From assembly GCA_029851415.1 (NCBI GenBank), contig CM056742.1, positions 99,554,976 to 99,618,975 of the forward strand: DNA of 64,000 nucleotides, given 5' to 3'. Below the pieces are notes generated by a model that did no database searches, was not told the DNA's origin, and saw nothing but the letters and a program-made list of their open reading frames with translations. A program made the position numbers and the translations under genes. Source of the stretch: Eretmocerus hayati. Its lineage: Eukaryota; Arthropoda; Insecta; Hymenoptera; Aphelinidae. Shown here piece by piece: positions 52,839 through 64,000 of the stretch. Positions within the stretch are counted from its first letter, which is position 1. Each line of letters opens with the position of its first letter.

Positions 52839-53412
52839 GTTATGTTCCATCCCAGCCCCAATTTGGGACTTTGAACTGAGATTTATTGCTGAGAGATGGG
52901 ACGAAAAGATGAATCCTATTGTGACCTGTACTTGAGACCCAAATACCGGGACCTCATCCTCGTAAGAATTGAAGTGGTGGAATAACACCTCATTTGGACC
53001 CAACTCTGATGAACTATTGACAACGTCTTCCATTGTATGTAATAGTGTTGAGATCATTTCCCTCGTTTTTTAATAGAAAAAATCACGGGAGAGTTCATCC
53101 ATGGCATTTTTACATCTAGATTTTATGGAAAGTCTTAGGATCGATCTTATGGTCATAATCTGGAGTTCGGATAAGCTTATCCAAGGCGCCACAATTGCCA
53201 GTCCTAATAGATAAGCAAACTCGCCGCACCGATTGTGGCGCCTCGGATTCGCTTATCCGGACTCCAGATATTGACTATAAATTCGAGCCTAGGATGTACG
53301 TCGGAACAGTGTCCAGGAGATTGCTTATAATAATAATGATCTTACGTCTCAGTTTTCCGCCACTCACATCGCACTGTTCAGTTATGTTCCATCCCAGCCC
53401 TAATTCGGGACT
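52839..53412. repeat. Direct repeat pair, 32 bp
   Basis: GTTATGTTCCATCCCAGCCC is followed by (C/T)AATT(T/C)GGGACT at 52839-52870 and 53381-53412, in the same orientation, around the small inverted repeat. Confidence 0.7.
53152..53274. repeat. Small MITE-like inverted repeat
   Basis: Arms 53152-53197 and 53231-53274 are near-perfect complements (ATCTGGAGTTCGGATAAGC.., AGGCGCCACAAT) around a 33 bp loop. Confidence 0.75.
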
Positions 53413-54623
53413 CTAATCTTGTTGTGGCGGGGTGGTCTGATGGAACCCCGGAGCCCATTCTAGTGTGGACCGATCGTGTATGGAAAGGAAAAGGGTTCAA
53501 AATCACCACTCACAAGTTATAATGAAAAAAAAAAACGTTTCATTATATTGTCGTAAAAACGGTGTGGAACAGAGGGTATAAAAGATGAATCGCGGAGAAC
53601 CGCGTGCGCGGCGCACGAATAATATTAGAGAGAAAAAACTATGGAATGTAGAGGAAAGTGAATTGTCGCGGGCGAGCACCGGCGTGATCGCGAGAGAGAT
53701 GATCGGACGCGACGACGCTCGAGCCGCACATGTTGCTCACTCGCAGACCGACGGCTAACTAGCGCAAATCGAGTAATGAGCGCAGCTCGGCAAGAAGGAC
53801 CTGGGCGTTACACTTGTCGTCTGTCTCAATTTCGGCCAATAACGTGAGAATCTCACCTCGCGTGAGAACAAGGGGAAGAAAGGCAACGACCGAGGACGTC
53901 TCGCCGAGTAGTTTCTGGAATATAGGTATATTACGGGGATTTGACACGCATAGGCACGAACATACCGCCCTCTTTGCTTGCTCAAAGCAAGCAAGTCAAA
54001 AAAAATCAAGATAAGTATAAATTCCAAAAATATATCAAAATGGTACGAGACTGCGATATATTCGTGCATTGAGCGAGCTCAGAAAGAATGAGTCATGGAA
54101 AATTATCCAATCAACTAACTAGATTCCCAGAAGGAGAATATGAATCAAAATCAGATTTGATATTCAACTTGACAATAAACAATGAACAACAATAATTCAA
54201 AACAATTACAGCAAGTATAGCTGAATTAAACTCCTCAAAAAATTGATAAAAATCAAACAATGGATATTGAAAGACAACAAACAAACAAAGAATATATCCA
54301 TTACGGCCACTGAATAGTGCCATCAAATTACGATCAACAACCATTGGAAAAAAACTCGATGCGCTTACAATTCCCTTAATTCTCAGAATGAACGCAACGT
54401 AAACATAATGTCATGTGACTGTGTCACGTTTTGCAATCATTCCCAATCGTCGATACGGATGAAAAATTGCGAAAAAGGTCATATTCCTCAAAAAATAACC
54501 AAGTTGTGAAATAATTTTCGCGACAAAGGACGAAGCTGATCCTTCTAGCTACGCAGCGTTCCAGATTCAGCAAGTGCCACTATTATTCGTTTGAAAAGCG
54601 TCACTCTACGAGGAAGTATGATG

Positions 54624-54626
<3 letters not shown>

Positions 54627-54664
<38 letters not shown>
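54627..54664. repeat. (TA)n microsatellite
   Basis: About 19 TA units, next to the end of the BEL/Pao coding region. Confidence 0.95.
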
Positions 54665-54666
<2 letters not shown>

Positions 54667-54670
54667 AAAA

Positions 54671-55037
54671 TCAAACTTTCACGAACGGACGATATTTTTC
54701 GCGGATGTAAAGCGAAACGAGGAAAGTGTGTAGTGAGTCGTCAGATAATTCGCGAGTATCATGCAGAATCATCATCAGCCTGGTGTTGTACGCCTTCGAC
54801 ATCTTCTTGTTCGTCCGGTTCGGTCGACAATTTGATGAGCTTGCACAAAACTCGAGTACACGTGGAAGTGGCGGTCTGGAGGTCGACCACCCGAACAAGC
54901 CCATCTTTTCCAGGATGAAGTGCCATGACCCGAGCCAGAGGCCATTTTGTTGGTGGGGTTGACTCGTCCTTGATCAATACAACATCATCCACCCTCAACT
55001 GCTCATTGACGTTGATCCATTTATTTCCTTCCTCCAT
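54671..55037 (-). pseudogene. BEL/Pao C-terminal DUF5641-like domain
   Basis: WINVNEQLRVDDVVLIKDES and PPTKWPLARVMALHPGKDGLVRVVDL are the hallmark of the domain following BEL/Pao integrases. It is in a different frame from the integrase, which ends at 55091. Confidence 0.75.
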
Positions 55038-55090
55038 TTTTCCCAGAAGTCATTCCTCATTCGTTTGATTTAAAGCCATCTACAGAGAGG

Positions 55091-55987
55091 TCAAATAGTT
55101 ACATTTCTATCATCAAAAGATTCTGGGACAGCAGACATGGATCGACTAATAATCAAATGTCCAGGAGTGAGTGCTACTAATTCAGCACGCTCCGAACTGA
55201 TGGGTCTAGAATTCAAGCAAACTTCTACTTGAGAAGAGAGGGTTGAGAATTCTTCGAAGGTCAGTATCGAGTCTCCTGCAACGCGCTTGAGATGATATTT
55301 GAAGCTTTTTACGGCAGCTTCCCAGAGGCCACCGAAATGTGGCGCGCGAGGCGGAGAAGAATGCCAAGTCGCTTCTTTGTCAGCAAGTAAAGCAGCTACT
55401 TCAGTTGGAAACGAGGATGCTTGTCGGAAATGTTGTTTCAATTCTCTACTGGCACCGGTGGAATTTCCAGCATTATCACAGTACACGTCAGCACATATAC
55501 CTCTTCTAGACACAAATCGTCGAAATGCTGCTAAAAATGCCGATCTAATGAGATCCGAAACTACTCCTATGTGAATTGCCCTCGTCAACATACAGATGAA
55601 AATAGCAAAGTATCCTTTGACAGACACCGCACCCCGGCCGCCAAAGAACAAGATTTGAATTGGTCCGGCGAAATCTACACCGACAACTTCGAATGGCATT
55701 TTTGGTGTTAGTCGAACAGCTGGCAAAGGAGCCATTTGCTGTTCCAAGGGTCTAGCAGCAAAACGCGCGCAGCGTCCACAATTTCGGAAAAATTTTTGGA
55801 CAATGTGCTTTACTCTTGGTATCCAAGCCCAATGAAAAAGTTGACTCATCATAAGTTGCACACCTCCGTGCGAGCAAGAACTATGTAATTCTTCGACAAG
55901 TCTACGTAAGAATATGGATTTGGTTGGCAAGATAATTGGATGTTTCTCATTGAAAGGCAAGTCAGCATTTTGTGATCGACCTCCCAC
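55091..55987 (-). pseudogene. BEL/Pao integrase
   Basis: An uninterrupted 298-codon stretch. An HHCC-type zinc finger occurs near the start (HSSCSHGG..QLFHWAW..NCGRC). The catalytic core shows VGVDFAGP (D), YCDNAGNSTGA (D; usually SDNAT) and HFGGLWEAAVKSFK (E). It ends LTPGHLIISRSM. Spacing of the D, D and E residues looks normal. It was fused to the polyprotein and has no start of its own. Confidence 0.82.
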
Positions 55988-56005
55988 TCTGAGCAGGTTT
56001 TGCGG

Positions 56006-58150
56006 TCAGAAAAACGGTAATAAACGACGTAAGTGACTAGATGCAGGAAATTTTCCTTTTTCTCTCATGATTCTGATTTCTTTCGAGAAGTACTGGCTCT
56101 GAATGAACCTGAATATTCCGTATTCTGCTGCAAGAAGCTCGGATCTCAAGAGGGAACCGACTATTCGTTTACCTTTCTGTGATTTCACATTGGATTTCCA
56201 TCGATATATGAATGCAATGATTCGATTGATTTTTTGAAAAGATGAAAATCATTCAAGATATTCGAGAGCGTTTGGATCTCTTTGGACTTCAAATACAGCG
56301 TGAGCGCGGACCTCCAAGAATTTGCTCTGGCTTGATGTTAAGCTGAGACGGCCACTCAGACTTGTCTGCAATTATCCAACGAGGCCCGTGGCACCAAAGG
56401 CTAGAATCTTTCAAATCTTCTACTGTTTCCCCCCCGGGTTGCGAGGTCCGCCGGGTTTTCATGAGTTGGAACGTATGACCACTGTGTAGAATGAAACGAT
56501 CTTTGAATTTCACTGACTCGGTTGGCTACAAAAGTTACCCAACGCGAAAGCACACCCGCCAGCCAGTCGAGAGTTGTCTTTGAGTCTGACCAACAAAAAA
56601 TCTGCGTTGCTTTATTTTGGAGCTGTGGATGCACATAATTGATCAATTGTACCAGTAAAAGAGCTGCACAGAGCTCCAACCGAGGTACAGACAATGACTT
56701 AGAAGGAGCAATGCGATTTCTCGACATGAGTAAGATTGACGAATGTCCTGGAATGACTAAGTAAATAGCGACTGTATAAGCGTGAGTTGACGCGTCGGCA
56801 AACCCGTGTAACGTACATTGAGTGCTCGAGCAAGTTCCTAACCAACGGGGTATTCGAATCGAGTTCAAGTAGAAATTTGTTTACGAAGTTCAAGCCATTC
56901 TTCAAGCAGATTGCCTTCAACGGGAGTAGCCCAGTCTAATTGAGCTAGCCAGAATTTTTGGAGAAGAATTTTGCATTGAACTAAAAACGGAGCGAGCCAG
57001 CCAAGTGGATCAAACAACTTTGAAACCTCGGAGAGAACGATGCGTTTTGTGAAAATTGTTGGCTGTGCTGGCATTTCCACATTGAAAAAGAATTCGTCTG
57101 AATCCAAGGCCCATTTCAGACCCAAAGCCGACACAACGTTCTCAATATTTACAGAAATTTCGCACTTAGCCTCCGTATGTAGTCCTTGCAGCAGGTTGGG
57201 ATCATTTGCAGCCCATTTTCCGAGTGGAATGGGGGTTTTTCCTAACAAGGCAATCAATTGATCGCGAACTTCAAGGGATATCCTCCAAACTATTCCCCCC
57301 CCCCTCCATAGAGATCGTCGACATAGCTAAGTAGTTGGATTATCATGGCAGCAAGCGGAAATTCCTCTCCGTATTTTTTAGCAAGATGAATTGAGACTCT
57401 AAGCGCGAATAATGGGCAATTCATTCCGTACGTAATTGTTTTAGATGAAGTCTAAAATTCCAGGGGCTCAATCATCTTTCCATAGGATTCGTTGCCAATT
57501 ACGATCATCAGGGTGAATCAAAATTTGCCGAAACATTTTCACTATGTCAGTGACGAATACAAACTTGAAAAATCTCCAGCGTATGATAATATGTGCAATA
57601 TCCTTTTGTAACTTTGGGCCAGGGAGCAGAGAATCATTGATACAATAGCCCTTACCTCGATGTTGAGACGCGTTGAATACTACTCTGATTTTGTTGGTCT
57701 CTCGACAAAAAACTCGGTGATGCGGCAGGTAGACTACTGGACCAGATGATGTCGACTCGTCTGCAAGCTCCATGTGCTCAAGCTCCTCATACTCTTTCAT
57801 GAAGCCCTTGTAAGCTGCGTCAAGACTCTCATCACGCTGACGTCGTCATTCTGAACGTAACAAACAAGCGATGGCGATGTCCCTCGAATCAGAAAACGGT
57901 GGTATCTCAATATTTTGCTTGAACGGTTGCCTAACTATAATACGTTCTTCCGGTGTAGATGACACTGTGGACGTGGAGTAATTTTCACAATATTCATCAT
58001 CTTGGGACTTGGGTGCTAAAGCGTGAGGAAGTTCCTCGACCTCCCAGAATTTTTGCAAGTTCTCAGACAGAGACTCATCAGCAAGAGCAACATGAGGAGC
58101 AACGCAAGGCCGAGAGCTTGCATAGTTTGAATGCGAATTTCCAATTATGA
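56006..58150 (-). pseudogene. BEL/Pao reverse transcriptase and RNase H region
   Basis: RT: VYLPHHRVFCRETNKIRVVF, SLLPGPKLQKDIAHII and VTDIVKMFRQILIHPDDRNW at 57800-57468. The next stretch, around 57300 with a poly-C run at 57293-57304, is broken. Then comes the Pao peptidase_A17/RNase H-like region: LSEVSKLFDPLGWLAPFLVQ (57257-56865), LHGFADASTHAY, SVPRLELCAALLL and CWSDSKTTLDW (56868-56401). A frame break just before 56400 separates the usual ENPADLATRG end from the next part. Confidence 0.8.
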
Positions 58151-58169
58151 TCCAGCCAAATACCGAATT

Positions 58170-60065
58170 CTACGCCACGGGATCATCATTCTTGCCTTTT
58201 CGCAAGCCTGGTAGTATAATAGCCGCATAAACATCGGCAGCCAGAACGAAATCAATTTTGTCAGGTGACACAAAACAAGGATCAGCAAATTGAAGATTTT
58301 TCAAGTGAGCACAAGAACTCACATCGACTTTACTAGCTGGCAGAACTCGAGTTAGTTCAGATAATACTAGAGCTGAGAGATCGAGTTTGAAATCCGAGCG
58401 AACAGGTGAGCGTATGTGTATAAATGCTTCTGATTTAACAGTAATTCCAGATTCACCGCCAAGAAAGGTAATATCTTGCGATATTTTTGATAGCGGTAAC
58501 GAGAGCACTTTCGCTACTCGTTCGGATACGAAAGATCTCTCAGCTCCAGGATCGACAAGAGCTCTAACTTCAAGTGATTCACCCGATTCTGATTGTAAAA
58601 TGATTCGCGCTGTAGTAAGTACACAAGTTTTCCCGACTACTGCAGTATGTGCAGCAACCTTTGGAGATGTCGAGGGTTTTTCCGAGTCTTCCGGTTTATC
58701 TACGGGTTTTTTCGAGTAAGCACCGTTGTGCAGTCTTGTGTGATGAGACCCTTTGCGGATTGAGCAGCGATATGGAGATTTACAATCCTTGAGATAATGA
58801 CCTGGACGCAAACAGTTTATAAACAACCGTTTTTGTTTAGCAAGTTCATATCGCTGTTGAACACTCAAAGCTGCAAAAGACTCGCAAGCGTTAAGCTGAT
58901 GTTTTTGTTTGCAACAATAACAATCAGCTGATTCTTCCGAGGTTACTGTGGATGGTTTGGCTGTTTTACTACTCGATTGAACATTCGCAACATTAACAGC
59001 CAACGAGCTTTTCGAGGACGAGTTTTGTGACGAGGAACGAGGTTCAGACGAGTTTTGATTTTGATTCGAGGACAATTCAAGTGTGGCTCAAAGAGACGCC
59101 AATTCGAGTGCATGAATGCGATTTTCGAGGAATTTTGAAAGATCAGCGTACGTAGAAAATCCCTCAATATTCGATTGATTATTTTTCCAGGCTTCACGAG
59201 TGCTAGGATCAAGTTCACTAACGATACAATATACAAGAACACAATCCCAGGATTCAAGAGGACATTTGAGATCCTTAAAACCTTGAACCGCTTGCTCAGC
59301 TTTATTCAAAATTTCATTCAGTTTAGATGCCGAATTTTCGGTAAGAGGTTTCAAGGATTGTAGCGCGTGCATATGCGTAGTCATTCTTCTACGACTATTA
59401 TCATACCGACGAGACAGTTTATCTCAAGCTCGCTTGAAATTCGTGCCATCAGGCGTGATACCCCCCAGTAACTCTCCTGCCACTCCCTGTACAGCATCGA
59501 GTGAATATTGGATTTTGAGTGCATCAGAATATGGTTTATACGTGACAACAGCTTCAAAACGAGGTTTAAAAATGTCCCAGGCTTTCTGCTTGCCTGGAAA
59601 GGTAGGCATTGCAATAGGAGGGACCGATTGTATTTCAGAAGTTGTCTTCAAAAAACGTTCAAATTGATATGCTTGCTGTGCCAATATTTGAGACATAGTC
59701 ATTGATCCTGAGCTTGGATTTGATACTGATGCACTTTGTTCCGCTAGTACAGGGGTAGGCAGCCAGAATTCTATAGCTGCATAATGCCTCGCTACCGCGT
59801 CTTCAATTTCAAGGAAACAATCTTCTTCGAAAAATTCATGATTTGGCAGAAGAGATTTGTTTGTGTAAGCAAACTCGTGATAGGTTTTGAATTCAAACCA
59901 ATAATCTGTTAAACTAGCAAATTTTTTCGTTACGTACGCTGATTGCTTTCGTTCTTCAGCTGTAGCTGATTTTTTGGCATTTTTTATAAAATTCAAAATA
60001 TAAACTTTCAACCGTTCGAGACGTTCGAGTTTCAAATTTAACTCAGCTGCGGTGATCGTTGCCAT
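58170..60065 (-). pseudogene. BEL/Pao gag, zinc knuckles and protease
   Basis: 60065-59424 starts MATITAAELNLKLERLERLK and has the DUF1759-type gag segment (PTFPGKQKAWDIFKPRFEAV, YSLDAVQGVAGELLGG). After a frame break, 59384-59088 continues gag (CIVSELDPSTREAWKN). After another break, 59075-58170 holds CYCCKQKHQLNACESF and a CLRPGHYLKDC knuckle, then the protease with ALVDPGAERSFVSERVAKVL. Its active site reads DPG where DSG/DTG is more usual; DPG-like variants are seen in some insect BEL elements. The frame ends at 58170. Confidence 0.8.
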
Positions 60066-60427
60066 GATTTTACAAGTTGATCGATCTTAATTCGCAGTGA
60101 AAATGGTCTAATAAAGTTCGAGGAACGTACTCTGTAAACGTACTCAAAGTGCACGTCAAGCGATGAAAATGACTAGATTGCGAAAAAATAGGATAAGGTT
60201 GAGAGGAACAAGGACTGAGATCAAGGTTCGAACGAGGGATTCTGGATTTGACAACACACGGGACAGAGAGATATAACAAACATAATTGTAGCTAGCTGTG
60301 AGCATCCAATATTCGAGGGAGCAAGTATAATCAGCTGTGCGCGACTCGCGTGATAATTTGCTGCATGTATCGAGACGCTCGCCAATACGAGCCTATACTG
60401 CAGCAGCCAAGTCTAGCCGAGCGATGA
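60066..60427. other. Short region between BEL/Pao gag and LINE tail
   Basis: The 5' untranslated part, and perhaps LTR remnant, of the BEL/Pao element is expected here. No LTR match or primer-binding site was recognised. Confidence 0.4.
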
Positions 60428-60428
60428 G

Positions 60429-60452
60429 CGATTGATTGATTGATTGATTGAT
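60429..60452 (-). repeat. (AATC)n LINE tail
   Basis: About six GATT units on the plus strand, directly next to the TAAAGAATTTTTTCATGCC end of the LINE. Confidence 0.85.
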
Positions 60453-61089
60453 AAAGAATTTTTTCATGCCTAGGTTATGGAAGACCGTAAGGCAAATTGT
60501 ATTTACATGGTGTAGCATCAATGTTTTATAATAAGTAAATTCAGGAATAGTAGAAAATCAAATCAGGTACATATCGAGCATAACAGCATTCCACGGGAGG
60601 ATCGATAGACTTACATACATTGCAACTTTGACATGAATGTTACACAAACATTCAATCGTAACGACCAACACACTCAAAATTCCATTTCAAGACGAAAATT
60701 CATGAACAGTGTTCATAGCGACATTTGGAAACATCGCAGGGCAACTTGCCCAATAAATTGAAGCAGATTCAATAACTGGGCCTATTCCCAGATTTGTTCA
60801 ATTTCATTCCCTTTGAGATGTGACATCAAAGTAAATTTGAGCGAATCTAAGGGCACTTTAATACGGATGCTCGATGGTAGTTTTTCCCATGCAAGCTTTG
60901 CTTGTACCGAAAACAAACCAGCATAAGCAGTGGTTCGCGCGGTGGGAATCACCATGCGAGATGACTGATTTCTGTCTGATCGACGGATTTCGTTGTCAAT
61001 GGGAAATAGATCAAATTAATACTTGGGCTTAGATTTTGTGAATATTTTATAAAGTAAGACATTCAAAAAATATTCCCGTCTCCTTTCCA

Positions 61090-63529
61090 AGCTAAGCTAT
61101 CCGAGCTCCTGATAGTATGGCTTTGGCGCGGCATCGCATCGGAGAAGGAAGATGAATCGAACGCACATGTTGCTAAGGCGCTGTAATTTTGTCTCGAGAT
61201 ATCCTGACATATCATGGAATACTAGGCAAGCATAATCGAAGTGCGGAACAACAAGTGAGTTTACTAGGAGGCGTTTGACTCCCGATGATAGGATGTGACC
61301 TCTGTATCTCAAAGTGTGCATAATTCCATGAACCCTCGAGCAGATGCCCGCAACATGTGCATTCCATGACAAGTCCTGGGAGAAAGTAACTCCGAAGTTC
61401 TTGAAGTTTTTGATCCAGCCTCATATGGTATTGTACAGACGCGTATAGAATCGCTTGTGTTTTTGCCAGATCCAAGATAAGACCGTGGGCTCGCGCCCAA
61501 GCAACAATTCGACAAATGTCTTCATTGAGTTTCTGGATAATAGCAGGCAATTCGGATGGTTTGCACTAAATGTAGATCTGTAGATCATCTGCAAATAGTA
61601 ACCCTTCACAATGCTTTAGAATTGACAGAATATGATCGATGGGAATCAGAAAAATTATAGGCCCCGTTTTGGAACCTTGCAGGACTCCCGATGTATTGGG
61701 TGGAGATTCAGATTCCTCGCAATTTAGGCCAACTACTGCTTGGGTCCTTCCACTTAAGTACGAGTGAAATCACTTCAAAGCCTCATCAGAAAAGTTTAGG
61801 TTTTTCATCACTAGAAGAAGAGTTTCATGGTCGATGCTATCAAAGGCAGTTTTGGAATCAAATAATACTTGTCGAGTGACCAGTCCCTTGTCAATTCCCA
61901 TGCGTATGTCTTCTGACACTTTCAAGAGTGCAGTTTGCGTACTGAACGATGCACGAAATCCTGACTGCCATGGTGACAGTAGGTCATAACTTTCAAGGTG
62001 ATAAATGAGCTTCAGTAATCAAATCATCGAACACTTTTGCAAAATGAGGGAGATTGGCTATAGGCCGCGTTTCAGACATTGAAGATGGTGATGGTACTTT
62101 ACTCAATGGAATGACCAAAGATTTTTCCCAAATATCAGGATACACACATGTCACAATAGGAAGATTGAAACGCGTAACAAGATAGGGCACAACATGGCTG
62201 AGAACGGTTTTGAAATATGATAAGCATAACCCATCGCTACTCTTTCCTTTCGTTTTAGGCAAACACGAGATCATAGCTTCGTACACTTGTGTACCATCAA
62301 CAGGGGACAGTGAAAAAACTGGAATTTCAGATTGTGAATGAGATGAGATAATTTCCTCAAGTTTAGTTTGTAAGCAGTTTTCGTGGCAACACGAGATCCT
62401 CGAGTAATGACTGATAAGGTCAGTGTCAGGTCATCAAGGTCATCAGTCATACCAAGTTCTCGGAGAATGCACCAGTAAGCTGAGCTGTCCGTGGCTCCCT
62501 TGAGAGCTTGCAGGCAATACTCGTTTCTTTTTGCATTTATTTCTCTTTTCAGTTCGGATCGTTTGGTTCTATACTGGCGCATGAGTTCTACGTTATTTGT
62601 TCGTTTTGCTTTAGAATACATCTTGTCACGTTGTTTACATTCTTCACGGAGTTCAACAGTCATCCACGGGTATCGCTGGGATTTCAGAGTGCGAGTTTTA
62701 AAAGGTGCTTGATCGTCGAGTATCGCAATAGCCAAATGGCGAAATTCACCAATGGATTCGTTCACATCATTACTTTCCAGTATTTTGCAATCAGTAATAG
62801 CCGTTTGAAGTTTCTGGGAGAATATAACTGGGTCAAATCTATCAAAGTTCTTCGAGGTAATTTTCATTTTTTCCTCCTTCAAGCATGGTAATTTGTATTC
62901 AATGATAAGGAAATCGTGACCATGAATATAGGGCACTATGGATTTAGAAAAGCTGACAACCTTACTATTAGAATCTACAAGTATAACATCAATCCAGGAC
63001 TCAGAATTATCAAGATGGTGCGTTGGACCAAACGGAACACAGTAGAGTGAGTGTTCATTGATCAGATCACGTAGATGCAAACCATAATAACGGGCTGATG
63101 ACAAATCAGAATTCAGATCTCCAGCAAGAGGTCTACGATACAACAATCCCACCAAAATTTTCTCATTCTCCGGCATTTTCACTTCAAGTAAAATATATTC
63201 AGTATCATCAATATATTTAATTTGAGGGGCGTCGATGACTTTAAAAGTGAGGTCCTTCCGCACATATTAAGCTACCCCCCTCCTTGCATATATTCGCGTT
63301 TGTCGGTAGTAGATTTGAGACCGCGATCATTGCAAACAATTGAAAAGTTTGGAACAATAACCATTGAATCCGGACAGTTTGGTGTTAGCCACGTTTCACA
63401 GACACATAAGATATCAATCTTATTCTTTTCAATAAATAGGGCAACTTCATTCCGATTTCGCTTTAAGGAAGTGGCATCCAATTCCGCGATTCGAAGAGAT
63501 GTGCGCAATGATCTTTGCGGTTCAAACAA
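61090..63529 (-). pseudogene. LINE ORF2: endonuclease and reverse transcriptase
   Basis: 63529-63272: endonuclease N-terminus (KIDILCVCETWLTP). 63263-62271: endonuclease rest and linker (VGLLYRRPLAGDLN, GHDFLIIEYKLP, SQRYPWMTVELREECKQRD, RNEYCLQALKGATDSSAYWC). 62286-61993: RT fingers (KGKSSDGLCLSYFKTVL, PLSKVPSPSSMSETRPIANL, FDDLI). 61990-61560: broken palm. 61550-61097: C-terminal RT region (WNAHVAGICSRVHGIM, VPHFDYACLVFHDMS). Frame breaks lie near 63270, 62300-62270, 61990, 61560 and 61380-61210. Confidence 0.78.
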
Positions 63530-63542
63530 TTTCTCTTTCGGT

Positions 63543-64000
63543 GGTAGTCAGGTGATTAAATCGAGATCAGATTCCGTTAGGGTCGTAATTCGTTCGTAAC
63601 CATCGTCTTTACGAACATGTACTTTACCCTCACGTACCCACACATACTTATAATTATTAGATTTGGCCCGATCCTTTGCTGCCAACCATAAGCTGTGAAC
63701 AGTTTGGGGTAACATCTCTTGAAAATAAACCTTAGATTGACTCTGTGAATTTGGGACGACAGAAGAAAACATTGAGTCTCCAAAGCTACGTTCAACATCC
63801 ATCACATGGTCACGCACATTGGACGATTTGAACTTTATAACATACGAGTAGGTATCTTCTCTCAGTTGACCACTCTGTGCTCAGCCATCTATTGGGTGGT
63901 TAGAAGCTGAATTTTTGGGCTCAAATTCACGTGTCTCGAGGATGTCGCTATACAAGTGTTCAATTTTAAGGGTCTTCAAGAGAGCTCTACTAAGGGCATT
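63543..64000 (-). pseudogene. LINE ORF1, C-terminal part
   Basis: Read on the minus strand the frame gives YSYVIKFKSSNVRDHVM, then NNYKYVWVREGKVHVRKDDG and ITTLTESDLDLIT, a C-terminal module common in ORF1 proteins of insect CR1/L2-like LINEs. An in-frame stop occurs near 63882. The N-terminus lies outside the window. The role would be nucleic-acid binding during transposition. Confidence 0.65.

Larger units (their letters stand above)
52651..54626. other. Unassigned region with short repeats
   Basis: Contains a pair of direct repeats (52839-52870 and 53381-53412), a small inverted repeat (53152-53274), an A-run at 53526-53536 and CpG-rich sequence at 53590-53760 with a TATAAAAG word at 53578. 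The BEL-type element to its right should have its 3' LTR here, but I found no matching copy on the other side. Confidence 0.4.
54671..60065 (-). mobile_element. BEL/Pao LTR retrotransposon, degenerate
   Basis: All BEL/Pao domains occur in order on the minus strand: gag, zinc knuckles, aspartic protease, RT, RNase H region, integrase and the C-terminal DUF5641-like domain. At least eight frame changes or stops interrupt them. LTRs were not identified on either side. On the 5' side the sequence runs into the tail of another LINE at 60428. Confidence 0.85.
60428..64000 (-). mobile_element. CR1/L2-like LINE running off the window
   Basis: The minus strand has the end of ORF1 (64000-63543), ORF2 (63529 to about 61090), a 3' UTR and a terminal (AATC)n tail at 60429-60452, after an ATCAAT/TTTATC end. 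The short tetranucleotide tail resembles that of the LINE at 10804-13378. The 5' end lies beyond the window. ORF2 has several breaks. Confidence 0.8.

Noticed and set aside
53570..53590. TATAAAAG as a promoter
   Set aside because: No gene follows on the plus strand; isolated TATA words are common in AT-rich DNA.
60220..60240. Possible tRNA/SINE B box (GGTTCGAAC)
   Set aside because: The next bases do not fit the consensus, and no A box lies at the right distance.

Overview
The window is eukaryotic, animal and most likely insect DNA. It has spliced coding exons, LINE, LTR and terminal-inverted-repeat (TIR) transposons of insect type, and an ankyrin protein with a PRANC-like C-terminus, an architecture known mainly from poxviruses, Wolbachia and parasitoid wasps. 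A hymenopteran, perhaps a parasitoid, is my best guess; that is inference. I found no bacterial operons, CRISPR arrays, rRNA or tRNA genes.

Host or host-like genes are sparse: the 3' part of the ankyrin/PRANC-like gene (3-821, +); a possible lone exon at 22254-22466 (+); a seven-exon DUF4806-type gene (29993-32776, -); and one clean internal exon of D-3-phosphoglycerate dehydrogenase (48066-48418, +).

Most of the rest is mobile DNA. From 1150 to 13378, a head-to-tail series of R1-clade LINE copies (all -) lies between two same-orientation copies of a second LINE family. From 14590 to 20180 there are two more decayed LINEs around two large inverted-repeat elements. A nearly complete two-ORF LINE (22780-27360, -) carries a 210 bp TIR element (MITE) between its ORFs. 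At 33384-34860 (-) lies a broken CACTA/EnSpm-type transposase beside the DUF4806 gene. From about 34.95 to 39.95 kb runs a satellite-like array of diverged units of about 195-235 bp that switches strand near 38.7 kb and holds a pogo-like element and a LINE fragment. At 39958-46874 (-) is a young LTR retrotransposon with near-identical 1.45 kb LTRs, 4 bp target duplication, tRNA-Arg-type primer site and a SAP-like/Gag protein, but no pol. From about 49.8 to 52.65 kb is a second satellite array with a unit of about 176 bp. A degenerate BEL/Pao element (54671-60065, -) and a 5'-incomplete LINE (60428-64000, -) finish the window.

The points most worth a second look are the DUF4806 gene, in which one inferred intron is almost entirely a 772 bp hairpin MITE; its same-strand position beside a CACTA transposase; the pol-less LTR element with a SAP-like Gag; and the two satellite arrays. 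All gene models were read by eye. Clade names, copy boundaries and splice sites are provisional unless exact repeats or target duplications fix them.
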